A stretch of 49,433 bases of DNA from Leptolyngbyaceae cyanobacterium MO_188.B28 (GCA_030065175.1 JASJDH010000004.1:1-49433); one strand, 5' to 3'; counted from the first letter of the stretch, positions 16,773 to 26,925 are shown. The notes: a model not told the origin generated them from the sequence alone. A program made the numbers and translations.

Positions 16773-17936
16773 TTATTTACCCATACCGAGTTGTTGGGCC
16801 TTTTGATACACCTTTCCTTCAGTGAGAAGCGAAGGCGCTATCACCACATCAACCTGCTGCATTTCTTTCAGGTTTTTTGCCCCCAGTGTGCCCATGCTAG
16901 TCTTCAGAGCGCCTAAAAAATTATGGGTGCCATCATCCAATTGAGCGGGGCCCCGCAAGATTTGCTCCAAAGACCCAGTTGTTCCAACCCGAATTCGGGT
17001 TCCCCGAGGGAGAACTGGACTAGGCGTCGCCATCCCCCAGTGATAGCTTCGTCCAGGGGCCTCTTGGGCTCTCGCAAAGGGAGAGCCAATCATAACGCCG
17101 TCAGCGCCACAGGCGATACACTTGCAAATGTCCCCACCGGTCACAAGACCTCCATCAGCAATCACAGGAACGTAGTGTCCAGTGTCGCGATAGTGGTCAT
17201 TTCGAGCGGCGGCGCAGTCAGCTACCGCCGTGGCCTGCGGAACGCCAACGCCTAAGACGCCTCGAGAGGTGCAAGCGGCGCCGGGGCCAATGCCCACTAG
17301 CACGCCCGCGGCCCCTGCCTTCATCAGATTTAAAGCGACTTCGTAGGTGACACAATTGCCCAATAAAACAGGAATGGGCATCTCTTCACAGAACTTTGCC
17401 AGGTCCAGTGGAGTCACTGATTCAGATGAAAGGTGGGCTGTGGAAACCACTGTCGCTTGCACAAAGAAAAGATCCGCCCCGGCCTTAGCGACCACATCGC
17501 CATAGCGAATTGCGCCTGCTGGCGTTGCGCTGACGGCGGCAATCCCCCCCTGCTGCTTAATCTCCCGAATCCGCTGTTCAATCAATTCTGGCTGAATTGG
17601 CGCAGCGTATAAGGTTTGCATCAGCGTGACAAACTCGTCTTTACCCACCGACGCAATTTGATCCAACACCGGATTGGGATCCTGATAGCGCGTTTGCACC
17701 CCCTCCAAGTTAAGGACGCCTAAGGCGCCCAATTGAGAAAGGAGAACCGCCATCTTGACATCAACGACCCCATCCATGGCGCTTGCAATAATGGGAATTT
17801 CTCGTTCAATGCCCCCAATCTCCCAGCGGGTATCCGCTAATTGCGGATCCAGCGTTCGCGGTCCTGGAACTAGGGCGATTTCATCGATTCCGTAGGCTCG
17901 GCGAACGGTTTTATCTCGACCAATTTCAATATTCAC
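16773..17936 (-). CDS. guaB3: GuaB3-type IMP dehydrogenase-related protein
   Basis: The protein has 387 residues and an IMPDH/GMPR TIM barrel without CBS domains. The catalytic loop VGIGPGAACTSRGVLG holds the active Cys, and VIADGGLVTGGDICKCIACG binds phosphate. Length and the YGIDEIALVPGPRTLDP start fit the GuaB3 subgroup of cyanobacteria and actinobacteria. It probably acts in guanine nucleotide synthesis; whether it reduces GMP or oxidises IMP cannot be told by eye. Yfr1 and trxA follow downstream. Confidence 0.9.
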   Translation of the reverse strand: MNIEIGRDKTVRRAYGIDEIALVPGPRTLDPQLADTRWEIGGIEREIPIIASAMDGVVDVKMAVLLSQLGALGVLNLEGVQTRYQDPNPVLDQIASVGKDEFVTLMQTLYAAPIQPELIEQRIREIKQQGGIAAVSATPAGAIRYGDVVAKAGADLFFVQATVVSTAHLSSESVTPLDLAKFCEEMPIPVLLGNCVTYEVALNLMKAGAAGVLVGIGPGAACTSRGVLGVGVPQATAVADCAAARNDHYRDTGHYVPVIADGGLVTGGDICKCIACGADGVMIGSPFARAQEAPGRSYHWGMATPSPVLPRGTRIRVGTTGSLEQILRGPAQLDDGTHNFLGALKTSMGTLGAKNLKEMQQVDVVIAPSLLTEGKVYQKAQQLGMGK

Positions 17937-18054
17937 GTGTCCATCTCTATCCCAAGACCATTAAGCTAGCCTAGCAAATAAAGATAAGGATATAAATGGT
18001 AAGTTGCTGAGTGCTCTATCATAGCTTCGGCAAGAACTCTCCCGGAGTCAGCCT

Positions 18055-18771
18055 GTGAATCTATCTTCCTTTAGTTTTTTCCGTAGTCTCCGCTCCCAAA
18101 ACCGTCAGTTCGCCGTCATCGGATTAGGACGATTTGGTCGGGCTGTTTGTTCTACACTGCACAGTCTAGGCTACGAAGTCCTAGGCATCGATTCGGATGA
18201 GTGTCGGGTTGTTCAAGCCTTAACCGATCAGGTGGCCGCCCACGCCATTCAGCTCGATTCGACTCAACCCGCAGCCCTCAAAGAAGCGGGCATTCTCGAT
18301 TTTGATACGGTGATTATTGCGATCGGCAACTATGTGCAGGAGAGCATCATCACCACCTTAAATGTTAAAGAGGCGGGGGTTCCCCATGTCGTCGCCAAAG
18401 CCTCGTCCGAAATTCACGGTAAGCTACTTGAGCGCGTAGGCGCTGATCTAGTGGTTTATCCAGAGCACCAAATGGGATGCGAGTTAGCCCGTTCTCTCAC
18501 CCGGCCTGGCATTTTAGATCGATTCGAACTGGATCCAGATCACAGCATCGTAGAAGTGATCGTGCCCAAAGCCTTTGACAGGAAGACGATTGTCGAACTT
18601 GACTTGCGTAATAAGTACGGTTTGACAGTCATGGCGGTTAGTAAGGAAGCCGATCAGGAAGGGAATCCTGAAAAATTTGAAATTAATCCCAGTCCAGTGG
18701 CTCGCTTACGGGCAGGCTCTATCATGGTGGTGATCGGCTCCAACAAAGGCATCGATCAGTTAACAACCTAA
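18055..18771 (+). CDS. TrkA/KtrA-type K+ transport regulatory protein
   Basis: The protein has 238 residues with a GTG start. An RCK-N Rossmann domain (AVIGLGRFGRAVCSTLHSLG, then an acidic GIDSDE that selects NAD or ATP) is followed by an RCK-C domain (about 150-235). Such proteins form rings that gate TrkH/KtrB potassium channels. No channel gene is adjacent, so the partner must lie elsewhere. Confidence 0.88.
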   Translation: MNLSSFSFFRSLRSQNRQFAVIGLGRFGRAVCSTLHSLGYEVLGIDSDECRVVQALTDQVAAHAIQLDSTQPAALKEAGILDFDTVIIAIGNYVQESIITTLNVKEAGVPHVVAKASSEIHGKLLERVGADLVVYPEHQMGCELARSLTRPGILDRFELDPDHSIVEVIVPKAFDRKTIVELDLRNKYGLTVMAVSKEADQEGNPEKFEINPSPVARLRAGSIMVVIGSNKGIDQLTT

Positions 18772-18819
18772 TCTCTCTGCCATTGCATGGCGCTTGAACA
18801 GTCTAGATCCGCTATCCAT

Positions 18820-18851
18820 ATTGAGTGAGAACCGAATTGAGTGAGAACCGA
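18820..18851. repeat. 16-bp tandem duplication
   Basis: ATTGAGTGAGAACCGA occurs twice head to tail in the leader of anmK. It is probably a slippage product. Confidence 0.6.
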
Positions 18852-18913
18852 CAGAATGGGCGCGCCAATTCAAGTCAGACTCCCTTAAACGCTGTAAGAG
18901 AAAGGGGACAGAC

Positions 18914-20128
18914 ATGGGTAATAACAGTGAGGGGATGCGTGTTATTGGCCTTATGAGCGGCACATCCATTGACGGGATTGACGCCGCCCTTGTGGAAATC
19001 AATGGAGCTGGCTTTAATCTTGAAGCTCGTTTAGTGGCAGGGGCGACGTATCCCTATCCTGATCAACTCAGACATAGAATTTTAGCGGTTTGCAGCGGGG
19101 GAGCGTTAACCTTGGCTGAACTGGCGGCTCTAGATGATTCTATCGCCTATCAATTTGCTCAAGCCGCCCTCCGGATTCAAACCGATCAGGCATCGGTTCA
19201 ATTAATCGGATCCCATGGACAAACGGTTTACCATCGCCCGCCCCACATCCCTCAACCAGAGACCTTAGCCCGCTTAAAGGAGAATGAGCCAGGCCCTATT
19301 TCGCTAGGCTATAGCTTACAGTTAGGCAGAGGAGCTCTAATCGCACAACTCACGGGAATTCCAACGATCAGCAATTTTCGGGCGGCGGATATTGCAGTCG
19401 GCGGACAGGGAGCTCCCCTTGTTCCGCCTGTAGACGCCTGTTTACTGAGCCATCCCCATGATTGCCGCTGTATCCAAAATTTAGGTGGGATGGCTAACGT
19501 GACCTACCTACCCGCTTGGGATAAGCGTCAGCCAAATGCAGATATGCCCAGTATTATGGGTTGGGATACGGGGCCGGGCAATGTGCTGCTGGACTTAGCC
19601 GTTCACCATTTGTCGGATGGCAAGCTAGCCTACGATTTAAACGGAGAGTGGGCCTCTCAGGGCAAGCCTTGCAGTCCGCTTATAGAACAGTGGCTTCAGC
19701 ATCCTTTCTTTCAACAACCGCCCCCGAAATCCACTGGACGGGAACTGTTTGGCCAGGGGTATCTACAGCAATGTTTGCAGGAAGCGGACGCATATCAATT
19801 GACTCCGGCGGATTTCTTAGCTACGCTCACGGACCTGACGGCGGCTTCAATTGCTCAAAGTTATCGGACATTCCTGCCTCAATTGCCTGCTCAGGTTTTT
19901 TTATGCGGCGGCGGCAGCCAAAATTTGTACTTGCGCCAGCGCCTCCAACATTGGCTAGCCCCTATTGTCGTCTCCACCACTGACGAACAGGGAATTAGCT
20001 CGGCTTATAAGGAGGCGATCGCTTTCGCTATCTTAGCCTTTTGGCGAAAGCACGGAATACCCGCCAATTCGCCGAGTGTGACGGGGGCAAAAACAGCGGT
20101 GGCGATGGGTGAGATTTATCCGATCTAG
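18914..20128 (+). CDS. anmK: Anhydro-N-acetylmuramic acid kinase
   Basis: The protein has 404 residues. The N-terminal [17 protein letters not shown] phosphate loop, [21 protein letters not shown] and [13 protein letters not shown] are the AnmK/ASKHA signatures, with FLCGGGSQN near the C-terminus. It converts anhydroMurNAc to MurNAc-6-phosphate in wall recycling, matching the AMIN-amidase encoded nearby. A GGGGACAGAC stretch ahead of the ATG may be the ribosome site. Confidence 0.93.
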   Translation: MGNNSEGMRVIGLMSGTSIDGIDAALVEINGAGFNLEARLVAGATYPYPDQLRHRILAVCSGGALTLAELAALDDSIAYQFAQAALRIQTDQASVQLIGSHGQTVYHRPPHIPQPETLARLKENEPGPISLGYSLQLGRGALIAQLTGIPTISNFRAADIAVGGQGAPLVPPVDACLLSHPHDCRCIQNLGGMANVTYLPAWDKRQPNADMPSIMGWDTGPGNVLLDLAVHHLSDGKLAYDLNGEWASQGKPCSPLIEQWLQHPFFQQPPPKSTGRELFGQGYLQQCLQEADAYQLTPADFLATLTDLTAASIAQSYRTFLPQLPAQVFLCGGGSQNLYLRQRLQHWLAPIVVSTTDEQGISSAYKEAIAFAILAFWRKHGIPANSPSVTGAKTAVAMGEIYPI

Positions 20129-20169
20129 TTATATCCCCCCTGTTTCAAATAGCCCTTATCCTGTAAAAG

Positions 20170-20655
20170 GTGGTGTTGGGAAAAGATAGTCTCACTAAGG
20201 ATAAATTTGTGGTTCACAGCTTCTTAGTCGAACCAGGGCGATGGACTCTCCAAGGTAATTGGCTAGAACGGGATAAGATGCCGATCCTGGTCAAGGGCAA
20301 GATTTTGATCGCCTGGAGCCGAGATGACTGGTTTACGATGGTGACTAAGCTAATCTTTCCCGGCGTAGACATGGATGATATTTCACTCCAGTATCGGGGA
20401 CGATTAACCAGTCGCGATCGGCAATATACCTTTGTGCTCCAACACAGCCGTTTAGGTCGAGTTGAGGGAGAAGGTTGGGTCGCACCGGAATCAATTGTTC
20501 AGCGGTATTGGGTGCTAAGCGATCGGCAACGGCGAACTGGATTTGAAACCCTGTATCGCCTTAACAATGACGCATATCACATGTCTAGCGGCACAATGGC
20601 TGGACACTACTTGATCAGCACCATGGAAGCCACCTTAGAAAGACAGTCAGGTTGA
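20170..20655 (+). CDS. Conserved hypothetical protein, probably beta-rich
   Basis: The protein has about 161 residues and no signal peptide or membrane segment. Alternating hydrophobic strands (WTLQGNWLERD, ILVKGKILIAWSRDDWF, ISLQYRGRL, YTFVLQHSRLGRVEGEGW) suggest a lipocalin- or FABP-like barrel. I do not recognise the family; bilin lyases of the CpcS group share the general look but not their motifs. Starts at GTG 20170, GTG 20173 or TTG 20176 are all possible. It follows anmK by about 40 bp. Confidence 0.6.
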   Translation: MVLGKDSLTKDKFVVHSFLVEPGRWTLQGNWLERDKMPILVKGKILIAWSRDDWFTMVTKLIFPGVDMDDISLQYRGRLTSRDRQYTFVLQHSRLGRVEGEGWVAPESIVQRYWVLSDRQRRTGFETLYRLNNDAYHMSSGTMAGHYLISTMEATLERQSG

Positions 20656-20666
20656 TTACACTGTTT

Positions 20667-20703
20667 ATTGCTGACTATCCTTCGCCTGAAGATAGCAATT
20701 TTT
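20667..20703 (+). terminator. Terminator-like hairpin with T-run
   Basis: ATTGC-TGAC-TATC pairs with GATA-GCAAT (one bulge) and is followed by five T, shortly after the unknown gene ending at 20655. Confidence 0.5.
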
Positions 20704-21034
20704 CGCAAGCTAAAAATTGAAAAACACCCATATTGAACGGAGCGCTTCCTGAGGTGTTTCCGCAACGGATGGGCATCCTTAAAGGAAGTCTATCGGCTAA
20801 TCAAAATTCTCTAATTCAGGTCTTAACCCGGAACTTTGCGTAAAGTTCCTGAAAACTTAAGGGGGATGAGACTTGATTATCAACCATGCTCAATCTCTAT
20901 CATCGCTAAAATATGCTTATGATCTAGGCATACCGAGAACCAGTGGTTCATTCAAGCTGCTATCGCCCGCTTAGACGATTGTCTATGAGTGTGAAATCAA
21001 GCCGTCTGGAATGATTACCTATCGAGAGCGTTGC

Positions 21035-21066
21035 ACAATTACATCTCTATACAATTACATCTCTAT
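21035..21066. repeat. 16-bp tandem duplication
   Basis: ACAATTACATCTCTAT is repeated head to tail. The second copy overlaps a 12-bp palindrome, which could form part of the kinase promoter region. Confidence 0.6.
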
Positions 21067-21185
21067 ATAGAGGTGGCTGCTATTGCATCAACTGCCTAAA
21101 CAAAGTTTCAAAACAGTTGATTATCGGGGTGCGCCGGATGAGTCTAAAGCTATCTATCTGTTTCAGGTAGCCAAATTCTTTTGTG

Positions 21186-22724
21186 ATGTCAGATTCCAAC
21201 TTGAACTGTAAGCTCTCTAATCGTTATGAATTAGTCCGACCCATTGGTCAGGGCTCAATGGGTCGGGTTTATTTAGCCGAAGACTCCCTATTAGGAGGCG
21301 TACAGGTCGCCGTTAAATTTCTGGGTCAAACGCTACTCAATCAAAAAATGCGGGAGCGATTTATCCAGGAAGCAACAACCTGCGCTCAATTAGGACAGAA
21401 AAGCATTCATGTCGTTCGAGTGACTGACTATGGCGTCAACGATGAAGAGATCCCTTTCTATGTCATGGAATATCTCCATGGACAAAGCCTGAGTCAGTTA
21501 ATCAACATTCAAGCCCTCCCTATCCCTAGATTTTTAGGATTATGCCGTCAAATCTGCTTGGGGCTGCAAACCGCCCACGAAGGTATTCAGATTAAAGGAC
21601 AGACCTATCCCCTCATCCATCGCGATATTAAACCCAGCAACATTCTGGTGATTCAAGATCCCACATTGGGAGAACTCGCCAAGATCTTAGATTTTGGCAT
21701 CGCCAAACTGCTCCAGGCGGATGGCGACCACACCAATTGCTTTATGGGGACATTAGCCTACTCTTCGCCTGAGCAAATGGAGGGTAAAGAGCTGGATAAC
21801 CGCTCCGACATCTACAGTCTTGGGGTGATGATGTTCCAGATGCTAACGGGTAAAATGCCCGTGCGCGCTAATAGTCATACCTTTGGCGGGTGGTATAAAG
21901 CCCATCATGGGCAAGCGCCCCAATCTTTCCAAGAGGCCGAACCTAACTTAAGAATCCCTAAGTCCTTAGAGACGTTAGTCATGAGTTGTTTGGCAAAACA
22001 GCGTGAGAATCGTCCCCAAAGCGTCAGTCAAATTTTGCGGGAGTTAGAACCGCTTGAACAACGCTTCGGAATGGGCTATCGGATTAGCCAACGCCTCAGT
22101 TCAACGCTTTCCAGGCTACCCGTCACCAAAAAAGCGAACGGCAGATTGGGACTGCCTGAAGACCAAATCTGTAAACTAACGTCCTGGCCTAAAGACAAAC
22201 CAACAGCGGAAATTGTTTTTCCCCATGCCTTGCCCACAAGTCGTCGCCCATTGGCGACCCTCTGGGTCATGTTACCCCATCGGGAAATCGAAAAACGACT
22301 AATTAGCACTCGGTACAACAATTTCATTTGCACCATGTCGCCTCATCCGATGGTTTTGTGGCTGACGGTCTTACATAGTAGCCTGCATGGTCCTCGGTGG
22401 CTTCCTTGTTACCTGGATCTCAAAGGTCGACAGGGGCAAGAATTAGCGGGATTGCTAGGAGACTCGGGCCAGTACAAAATCCTTTTCTTTGCGCTGGAAG
22501 AATCTCAACGCTGCGCCCATGTCCTTAGCTCAAATATCGCAGATCGTCAGCGTAAACTTCTGCAAGAATGGGTCACCCTAGCTCGAACTTATCCCTCTGT
22601 AGGCAATTCCCATGAGAGCAAGAGCTTACTCAGAAATGAACTGAATACCAACTTGAAACCCAAAATCCAGCAGCAGCTAGAATCTTTGAATCTAGATACC
22701 GGATCAGATTTGTCTGGATATTAA
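21186..22724 (+). CDS. Serine/threonine protein kinase, active-type
   Basis: The protein has about 512 residues. The Hanks-type kinase domain (about 14-285) is complete: IGQGSMGRVYLAE glycine loop, Lys in VAVKF, HRDIKPSNIL, DFGIAKLL and SPEQMEG. There is no membrane helix. The C-terminal ~200 residues form a separate domain with no family I recognise (about 355-440, including WVMLPHREIEKRL and KILFFALEESQRC). GTG at 21183 or ATG at 21186 could be used. It lies tail to tail with usp, followed by phosphatase and ABC1-kinase genes. Confidence 0.9.
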   Translation: MSDSNLNCKLSNRYELVRPIGQGSMGRVYLAEDSLLGGVQVAVKFLGQTLLNQKMRERFIQEATTCAQLGQKSIHVVRVTDYGVNDEEIPFYVMEYLHGQSLSQLINIQALPIPRFLGLCRQICLGLQTAHEGIQIKGQTYPLIHRDIKPSNILVIQDPTLGELAKILDFGIAKLLQADGDHTNCFMGTLAYSSPEQMEGKELDNRSDIYSLGVMMFQMLTGKMPVRANSHTFGGWYKAHHGQAPQSFQEAEPNLRIPKSLETLVMSCLAKQRENRPQSVSQILRELEPLEQRFGMGYRISQRLSSTLSRLPVTKKANGRLGLPEDQICKLTSWPKDKPTAEIVFPHALPTSRRPLATLWVMLPHREIEKRLISTRYNNFICTMSPHPMVLWLTVLHSSLHGPRWLPCYLDLKGRQGQELAGLLGDSGQYKILFFALEESQRCAHVLSSNIADRQRKLLQEWVTLARTYPSVGNSHESKSLLRNELNTNLKPKIQQQLESLNLDTGSDLSGY

Positions 22725-22818
22725 ATTTGTCGATTGGATACTCTCTAGATATACATCATTTTATTTGGATACTTAAGGTAAAGACTGAAGAATACAAGCG
22801 ATTGAAGTCCTTTAAAGG

Positions 22819-23700
22819 TCAGTTTGATTTCGGGGGGAAATACATCACCGGATGCCAGCTTCGACGTAGAATGTTGCTGGTAAAACTGGGAATTGACCAT
22901 TTCATGAAGCCGCTGGTGCTGCCTGAGCTGACGGCGATCGCAGTAATATCGTGAATTTCTGCTGCTTCCAGTAGCGCTTCTATCGGAACGCCCTGTCTAA
23001 TTTCTGTATTAACTTCCAAATCCAGGTTTGATAAAACCGCCTTAGCCGCCTCTAGTTTTGTCTGGGCTTCCCCCAGCGGATCCGCTGGCTGCAACTCTTT
23101 ACGAACCCCTTCATCCAGGATCCAACAGAGGAGACATTTCTCTAAAGCACAGTCGGGTTGAGATTGGACCCGTTTCTTGACCTGCTCCACCAAGTAATCA
23201 GCGCTCTTACTGCCGTCGTAGGGAATCAACAGATAGCGAAAAATATGACGACATCGGAGATCCAGCTCCTCGGTGGTGTAAGCCGAAATCAGTTGAGGGC
23301 GTAGGATCAGCAGCGGAATGGGGGTTTGTTGAGTCAGTTCCATGGTGGTGCTGCCAAATAGTTTTTCGGTTAGCAGCGTTCGGGTCGGCATGCCCAAAAA
23401 AATAATGTCCGCCTCAGAGTTCTGAGCTAGCTTCAGGATATTATCAATGGGCAACCCACACTCAACCTCGACTTGCACCTTAACTCCAGGGGGTGGATTG
23501 TTCAGGGCGGCGGATAAGCGATCGCGGGACCGCTCAATGTTGTCTTGATCGACCCGAGGAATCTCCCGCTCCTTTTCGAGGGGCACATTATTGAAAAAGG
23601 TAATCTGTTTAATTCCCCCCGCAGCCAGACTCGGAACAAACTCCACTAACCGATACAAACCATCAGAGAAGTCGGTGCAGATTAGGGCGTTTTGAAACAT
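22819..23700 (-). CDS. Tandem universal stress protein
   Basis: The protein has 293 residues and two Usp domains (about 1-135 and 145-290). Each starts with a beta-strand and acidic loop (ALICTDFSD; LLIPYDGS) and ends with the HDITAIAVSSGSTS-type loop; the second domain keeps a G-x-S/T pattern that may bind ATP. The start at 23700 has a good AGGTGG ribosome site, so the open extension to 23745 is not used. It is transcribed toward the kinase gene and lies downstream of the PP2C gene. Confidence 0.85.
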   Translation of the reverse strand: MFQNALICTDFSDGLYRLVEFVPSLAAGGIKQITFFNNVPLEKEREIPRVDQDNIERSRDRLSAALNNPPPGVKVQVEVECGLPIDNILKLAQNSEADIIFLGMPTRTLLTEKLFGSTTMELTQQTPIPLLILRPQLISAYTTEELDLRCRHIFRYLLIPYDGSKSADYLVEQVKKRVQSQPDCALEKCLLCWILDEGVRKELQPADPLGEAQTKLEAAKAVLSNLDLEVNTEIRQGVPIEALLEAAEIHDITAIAVSSGSTSGFMKWSIPSFTSNILRRSWHPVMYFPPKSN

Positions 23701-23796
23701 AAGCCACCTGTTTTTAAGATCAATAAGCCAGTCTAAGGCCGTCAAAGAGGCTGGGATTCAGGCTTAATTTCCCATCCTTCAGAACGAACACAATTC

Positions 23797-24627
23797 CTAA
23801 TCCCCATCGTCCACGTCCTGCTTACTTTCTCCTGGCTGATTAGCAACCGATTTTTCACCGTCGCCTCCCGCAACCTTCACTGACTGCTGCGCTTCCTGTG
23901 ATGGGGACACCCCCACCAGAACGACAGTAATGTTATCCCGACCGCCACGCTGTTTCGCCGAATCCACCAAAGCCGACACCGCTGCTTCACAAGCCGTCAT
24001 GGAGGTTAAATGGGATGCAATCACGTGATCAGAGAGTTCTTCAGTCAGTCCATCGCTACAGAGTAAAAACAGATCGCCAGACTCAAGCTGAACCGGTTGG
24101 ATATCAACTTTTTGCAAATCTTCACGGCCTAAACATTGAGACAAGACATGCCGCCAAGGATGAGTCTTAGATTGATTAATCGTCAATTCTCCCTCACGGA
24201 TAGCCCTCGCCACCCAAGTATGATCGTCGGTCAGTTGTTCTAGTTTGGACCCCCTAAATTGATAAAGGCGAGAGTCTCCCACATGGGCGCACCAAGGTTC
24301 ATCATCATCTCTAAAGATCAAAACCACTGCGGTGGTGCCCATATCAGACCGTTCTGGGTGGACGGTCTGATCTTTGAGGATGGATTGATTCGCCTCTAAA
24401 AAAGCCTGTTTCAGCAATTCGGGAGGAGCTTTGTCACCGTCCCAATGAGTTTCTAGATAAGTGCGAATTGAATGGGTCGCGATCCGACTCGCTTCTTGTC
24501 CTCCTGCATGACCGCCCATACCATCCGCCACCACGAAAAATCGACCCTCAGGATCAAGATAGTAAGCGTCTTGGTTACTGGAGCGCAAAAGACCTGGATC
24601 AGTCAGGCCTGAAAAGAAGCGTTTCAT
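23797..24627 (-). CDS. PP2C-type Ser/Thr protein phosphatase
   Basis: The protein has 276 residues from the ATG at 24627; a GTG at 24657 is an alternative. All PPM metal motifs are present: [60 protein letters not shown] and [11 protein letters not shown]. It dephosphorylates Ser/Thr residues with Mg or Mn. It lies a few bases to 33 bases after the ABC1-kinase gene, so they are probably co-transcribed. The adjacent kinase is its likely counterpart by inference only. Confidence 0.92.
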   Translation of the reverse strand: MKRFFSGLTDPGLLRSSNQDAYYLDPEGRFFVVADGMGGHAGGQEASRIATHSIRTYLETHWDGDKAPPELLKQAFLEANQSILKDQTVHPERSDMGTTAVVLIFRDDDEPWCAHVGDSRLYQFRGSKLEQLTDDHTWVARAIREGELTINQSKTHPWRHVLSQCLGREDLQKVDIQPVQLESGDLFLLCSDGLTEELSDHVIASHLTSMTACEAAVSALVDSAKQRGGRDNITVVLVGVSPSQEAQQSVKVAGGDGEKSVANQPGESKQDVDDGD

Positions 24628-24660
24628 AGTGTAAATCGGCACCTCAAGGCTTGACACAAG

Positions 24661-26520
24661 TTAGGGCATCCGCTCAGCTCGGCCTAACTGCATCAAAAGA
24701 CGCACTAGAGCAAAACCGGCAAATACTGCAATAGCGGCGGCGATCGCCGCCAACCAAACATGATCGGCAACGAACAAGATCGTAGCGGATAAAGTGAAAG
24801 CACCCACTAACATCGTGTAGTTAGTGGCCATATTAGCGCCACTCATCCGCCTTAGGATCCGATCAGTTTCAATTGAACGGACCCGAACACGAATATCTCC
24901 GCGTTCTAGCTTTTCAAGCGTATCTTCAATTCGGCGCGGTAGGCCCAGAGCAGTACTGCTGACCTGGGCCGCTTGACGACCCAGGTCGCCGAGAAGTCCG
25001 TTAGGATCTGAGGGGGTACCGTTTGCCATAAGTTGCGCTGCAAATGGTTTAGCTGCTTCCATAAAATTAAACTCTGGATCGAGTCCCTTGCCTACGCCTT
25101 CGAGGGTGGTAAAGGCCCGCATCACAAACGTGAACGTCGCTGGAAACCGAAAAGGTTGATCGTAGGCTATGGCGTATAAATCATCGCTAATGGCGCCCAC
25201 AGACTGTTGCTCAAAGGGTTGGTCCATAAAATTATCCAATATGTATTGGACCGATCGACGGACTGGCCCCATATCCTCAACTTGAGTCAGCGCTCCAAGG
25301 TCGATTAAAGAGGTCATCACCTGCTCGGCATCTTTTTGAGCCACGCCCAAAAAGGTCTGCATCAGTTTTTGCCGCGTTAAGGGCAATACCTGACCCATCA
25401 TGCCAAAATCATAAAAAACTAGCGCTCCCTCAGGACTCACGGCGATGTTGCCTGGGTGAGGATCGGCATGAAAAAACCCATCATTGAGAAGTTGATGTAA
25501 ATAGGCTTGGGCTCCCAACCGGGCTAGGCGGCCTCGATCCAAGCCAGCCGCTTCCAGAGATTCATAATGGCTAATTTTGATGCCGGGCAAGTATTGCAAG
25601 GTTAAGACTTGAGGCGACGAATATCGCCAATAGACTCGGGGAACTTGGACCCAATCTTCATTGCGAAAATTACGGCGGAATTTGTCAGCGTTTCGACCTT
25701 CATTGAGATAATCAATTTCCAACCAGAGAATGCGGCAGCACTCTTCATAAATTCCCATCCACTCTCGCCCCCGTCCCCATTCCGGGTGGTTTTGAAAATA
25801 GCGAGCGATGCCTTTAAGAATGGCCAGGTCAATGGTAAACAACTTATGTAATCCAGGACGCTGGACTTTGACCACCACTTCATCTCCGGAATGAAGCTGA
25901 GCCCGATGCACCTGACCCAAACTGGCAGCGGCTAGAGGTATGGGATCAAAGTTTTTGTAAAGCTCAGGGACTGGCTTGCCCAAATCAGCTTCGACAATCT
26001 CTCTGACCTTCTCATAACTAAAGGCAGGCACTTTATCCTGTAGTTTAGAGAGTTCCTCAACATACTCAATTGGAAATAAATCGGCTCGGGTGGAGAATAG
26101 CTGGCCTACTTTGATAAAAGTAGGCCCCAATTCCAACAGAGTTTCGCGAATCCAGACCGCTAGGCGCCGCCTCCGAGCCGCCTTTTTTTCATCGTTCATG
26201 ACGCCGCCGTAACTCCAGGCTTTGTTATAAAGCCAGCGGGCGGCCATCAGCTTGAGCACAAAAGACCAGATATCTCGAAAGCGCTTGTGCCTTGAATAAC
26301 TTTTTTGATTCCAGCGATACGCTTTGTCGGTCACATGCTTCTGATGTTTTTTCTGCGTCAACGAGTCACCCTGGGAATCATTTGGATAAGGGGAATAGGA
26401 GGAGCTTGCCAAAGGCTTCGGCGCATTACTTCCATTCGCCGCCTCACCATAGGAACCCTTCAAATTGACAGCGGCGGGCGACGTAGAAGGTGAAATTGAT
26501 TCTCTAGAAAGGGCAGACAC
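24661..26520 (-). CDS. ABC1/UbiB-family atypical kinase
   Basis: The protein has 619 residues. A ~70-residue Ser-rich N-terminus is followed by the ABC1 domain: LGPTFIKVGQLFSTRADLFP (KxGQ), PLAAASLGQVHRAQ (Ala-rich loop), VVVKVQRPG, HADPHPGNIAV and FYDFGMMGQ. Two membrane helices end the protein (about 565-610). Cyanobacterial and plastid members influence prenylquinone and tocopherol metabolism. It is followed by the PP2C gene. Confidence 0.92.
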   Translation of the reverse strand: MSALSRESISPSTSPAAVNLKGSYGEAANGSNAPKPLASSSYSPYPNDSQGDSLTQKKHQKHVTDKAYRWNQKSYSRHKRFRDIWSFVLKLMAARWLYNKAWSYGGVMNDEKKAARRRRLAVWIRETLLELGPTFIKVGQLFSTRADLFPIEYVEELSKLQDKVPAFSYEKVREIVEADLGKPVPELYKNFDPIPLAAASLGQVHRAQLHSGDEVVVKVQRPGLHKLFTIDLAILKGIARYFQNHPEWGRGREWMGIYEECCRILWLEIDYLNEGRNADKFRRNFRNEDWVQVPRVYWRYSSPQVLTLQYLPGIKISHYESLEAAGLDRGRLARLGAQAYLHQLLNDGFFHADPHPGNIAVSPEGALVFYDFGMMGQVLPLTRQKLMQTFLGVAQKDAEQVMTSLIDLGALTQVEDMGPVRRSVQYILDNFMDQPFEQQSVGAISDDLYAIAYDQPFRFPATFTFVMRAFTTLEGVGKGLDPEFNFMEAAKPFAAQLMANGTPSDPNGLLGDLGRQAAQVSSTALGLPRRIEDTLEKLERGDIRVRVRSIETDRILRRMSGANMATNYTMLVGAFTLSATILFVADHVWLAAIAAAIAVFAGFALVRLLMQLGRAERMP

Positions 26521-26601
26521 TCAAGCTCCTAACTGCAGCGTATCAGTGAACTCTATTAAACCTGACAACAAACGGTTAATGGGATAACCCATTAAGTAAG
26601 A

Positions 26602-26925
26602 CTAATTGGAAGATGTCCGGTATTGCTGTAAGGCGGCTCGCACTTGGGCGATTTCAGCTCGCAAGTTATCAATGGTTGCTTGTAAATCTTGAGGCGTGTG
26701 CGCCGCAGAAGCCGGGGCTGACGGACGATCCTGCATGGCTTCCGCTTCTTCTCGCTCAGCCCGGGCTAAAACCTCTTCAGTAAATTGGCGCAAGTGCTCT
26801 CGTTGTTCAGCATCAAATTTGCCTAGGTTACTCAATCCATCCGTAACCAAATGTTCGATCTGTTCGCCAACGGCCGAAGCAAGAGCCCTGCCGATAAAAA
26901 AGGCATGAACCATTGAATTACTCAT
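26602..26925 (-). CDS. Small cyanobacterial protein, DUF6825-like
   Basis: The protein has 107 residues. The conserved start MVHAFFIGRALASAVGEQIE is followed by a helical region (FDAEQREHLRQFTEEVLARA) and a C-terminal coiled coil (DLQATIDNLRAEIAQVRAAL). Such proteins occur in cyanobacteria and chloroplasts; their function is unknown. It sits about 80 bp upstream of the ABC1-kinase gene on the same strand. The 26925 ATG is preferred to one at 26943. The DUF assignment is from memory. Confidence 0.65.
   Translation of the reverse strand: MSNSMVHAFFIGRALASAVGEQIEHLVTDGLSNLGKFDAEQREHLRQFTEEVLARAEREEAEAMQDRPSAPASAAHTPQDLQATIDNLRAEIAQVRAALQQYRTSSN

Larger units (their letters stand above)
20656..21185. 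other. 530-bp gap upstream of the Ser/Thr kinase
   Basis: No gene was seen. It contains a terminator-like hairpin (20667-20703), a perfect 8-bp stem with a 4-nt loop (GGAACTTT at 20830-20837, AAAGTTCC at 20842-20849), and a 16-bp tandem duplication at 21035-21066 that runs into the palindrome CTCTATATAGAG (21061-21072). Confidence 0.55.

Noticed and set aside
22727-22954. 75-residue plus-strand frame after the kinase
   Set aside because: It mostly overlaps the well-supported usp gene on the other strand and has no family features.
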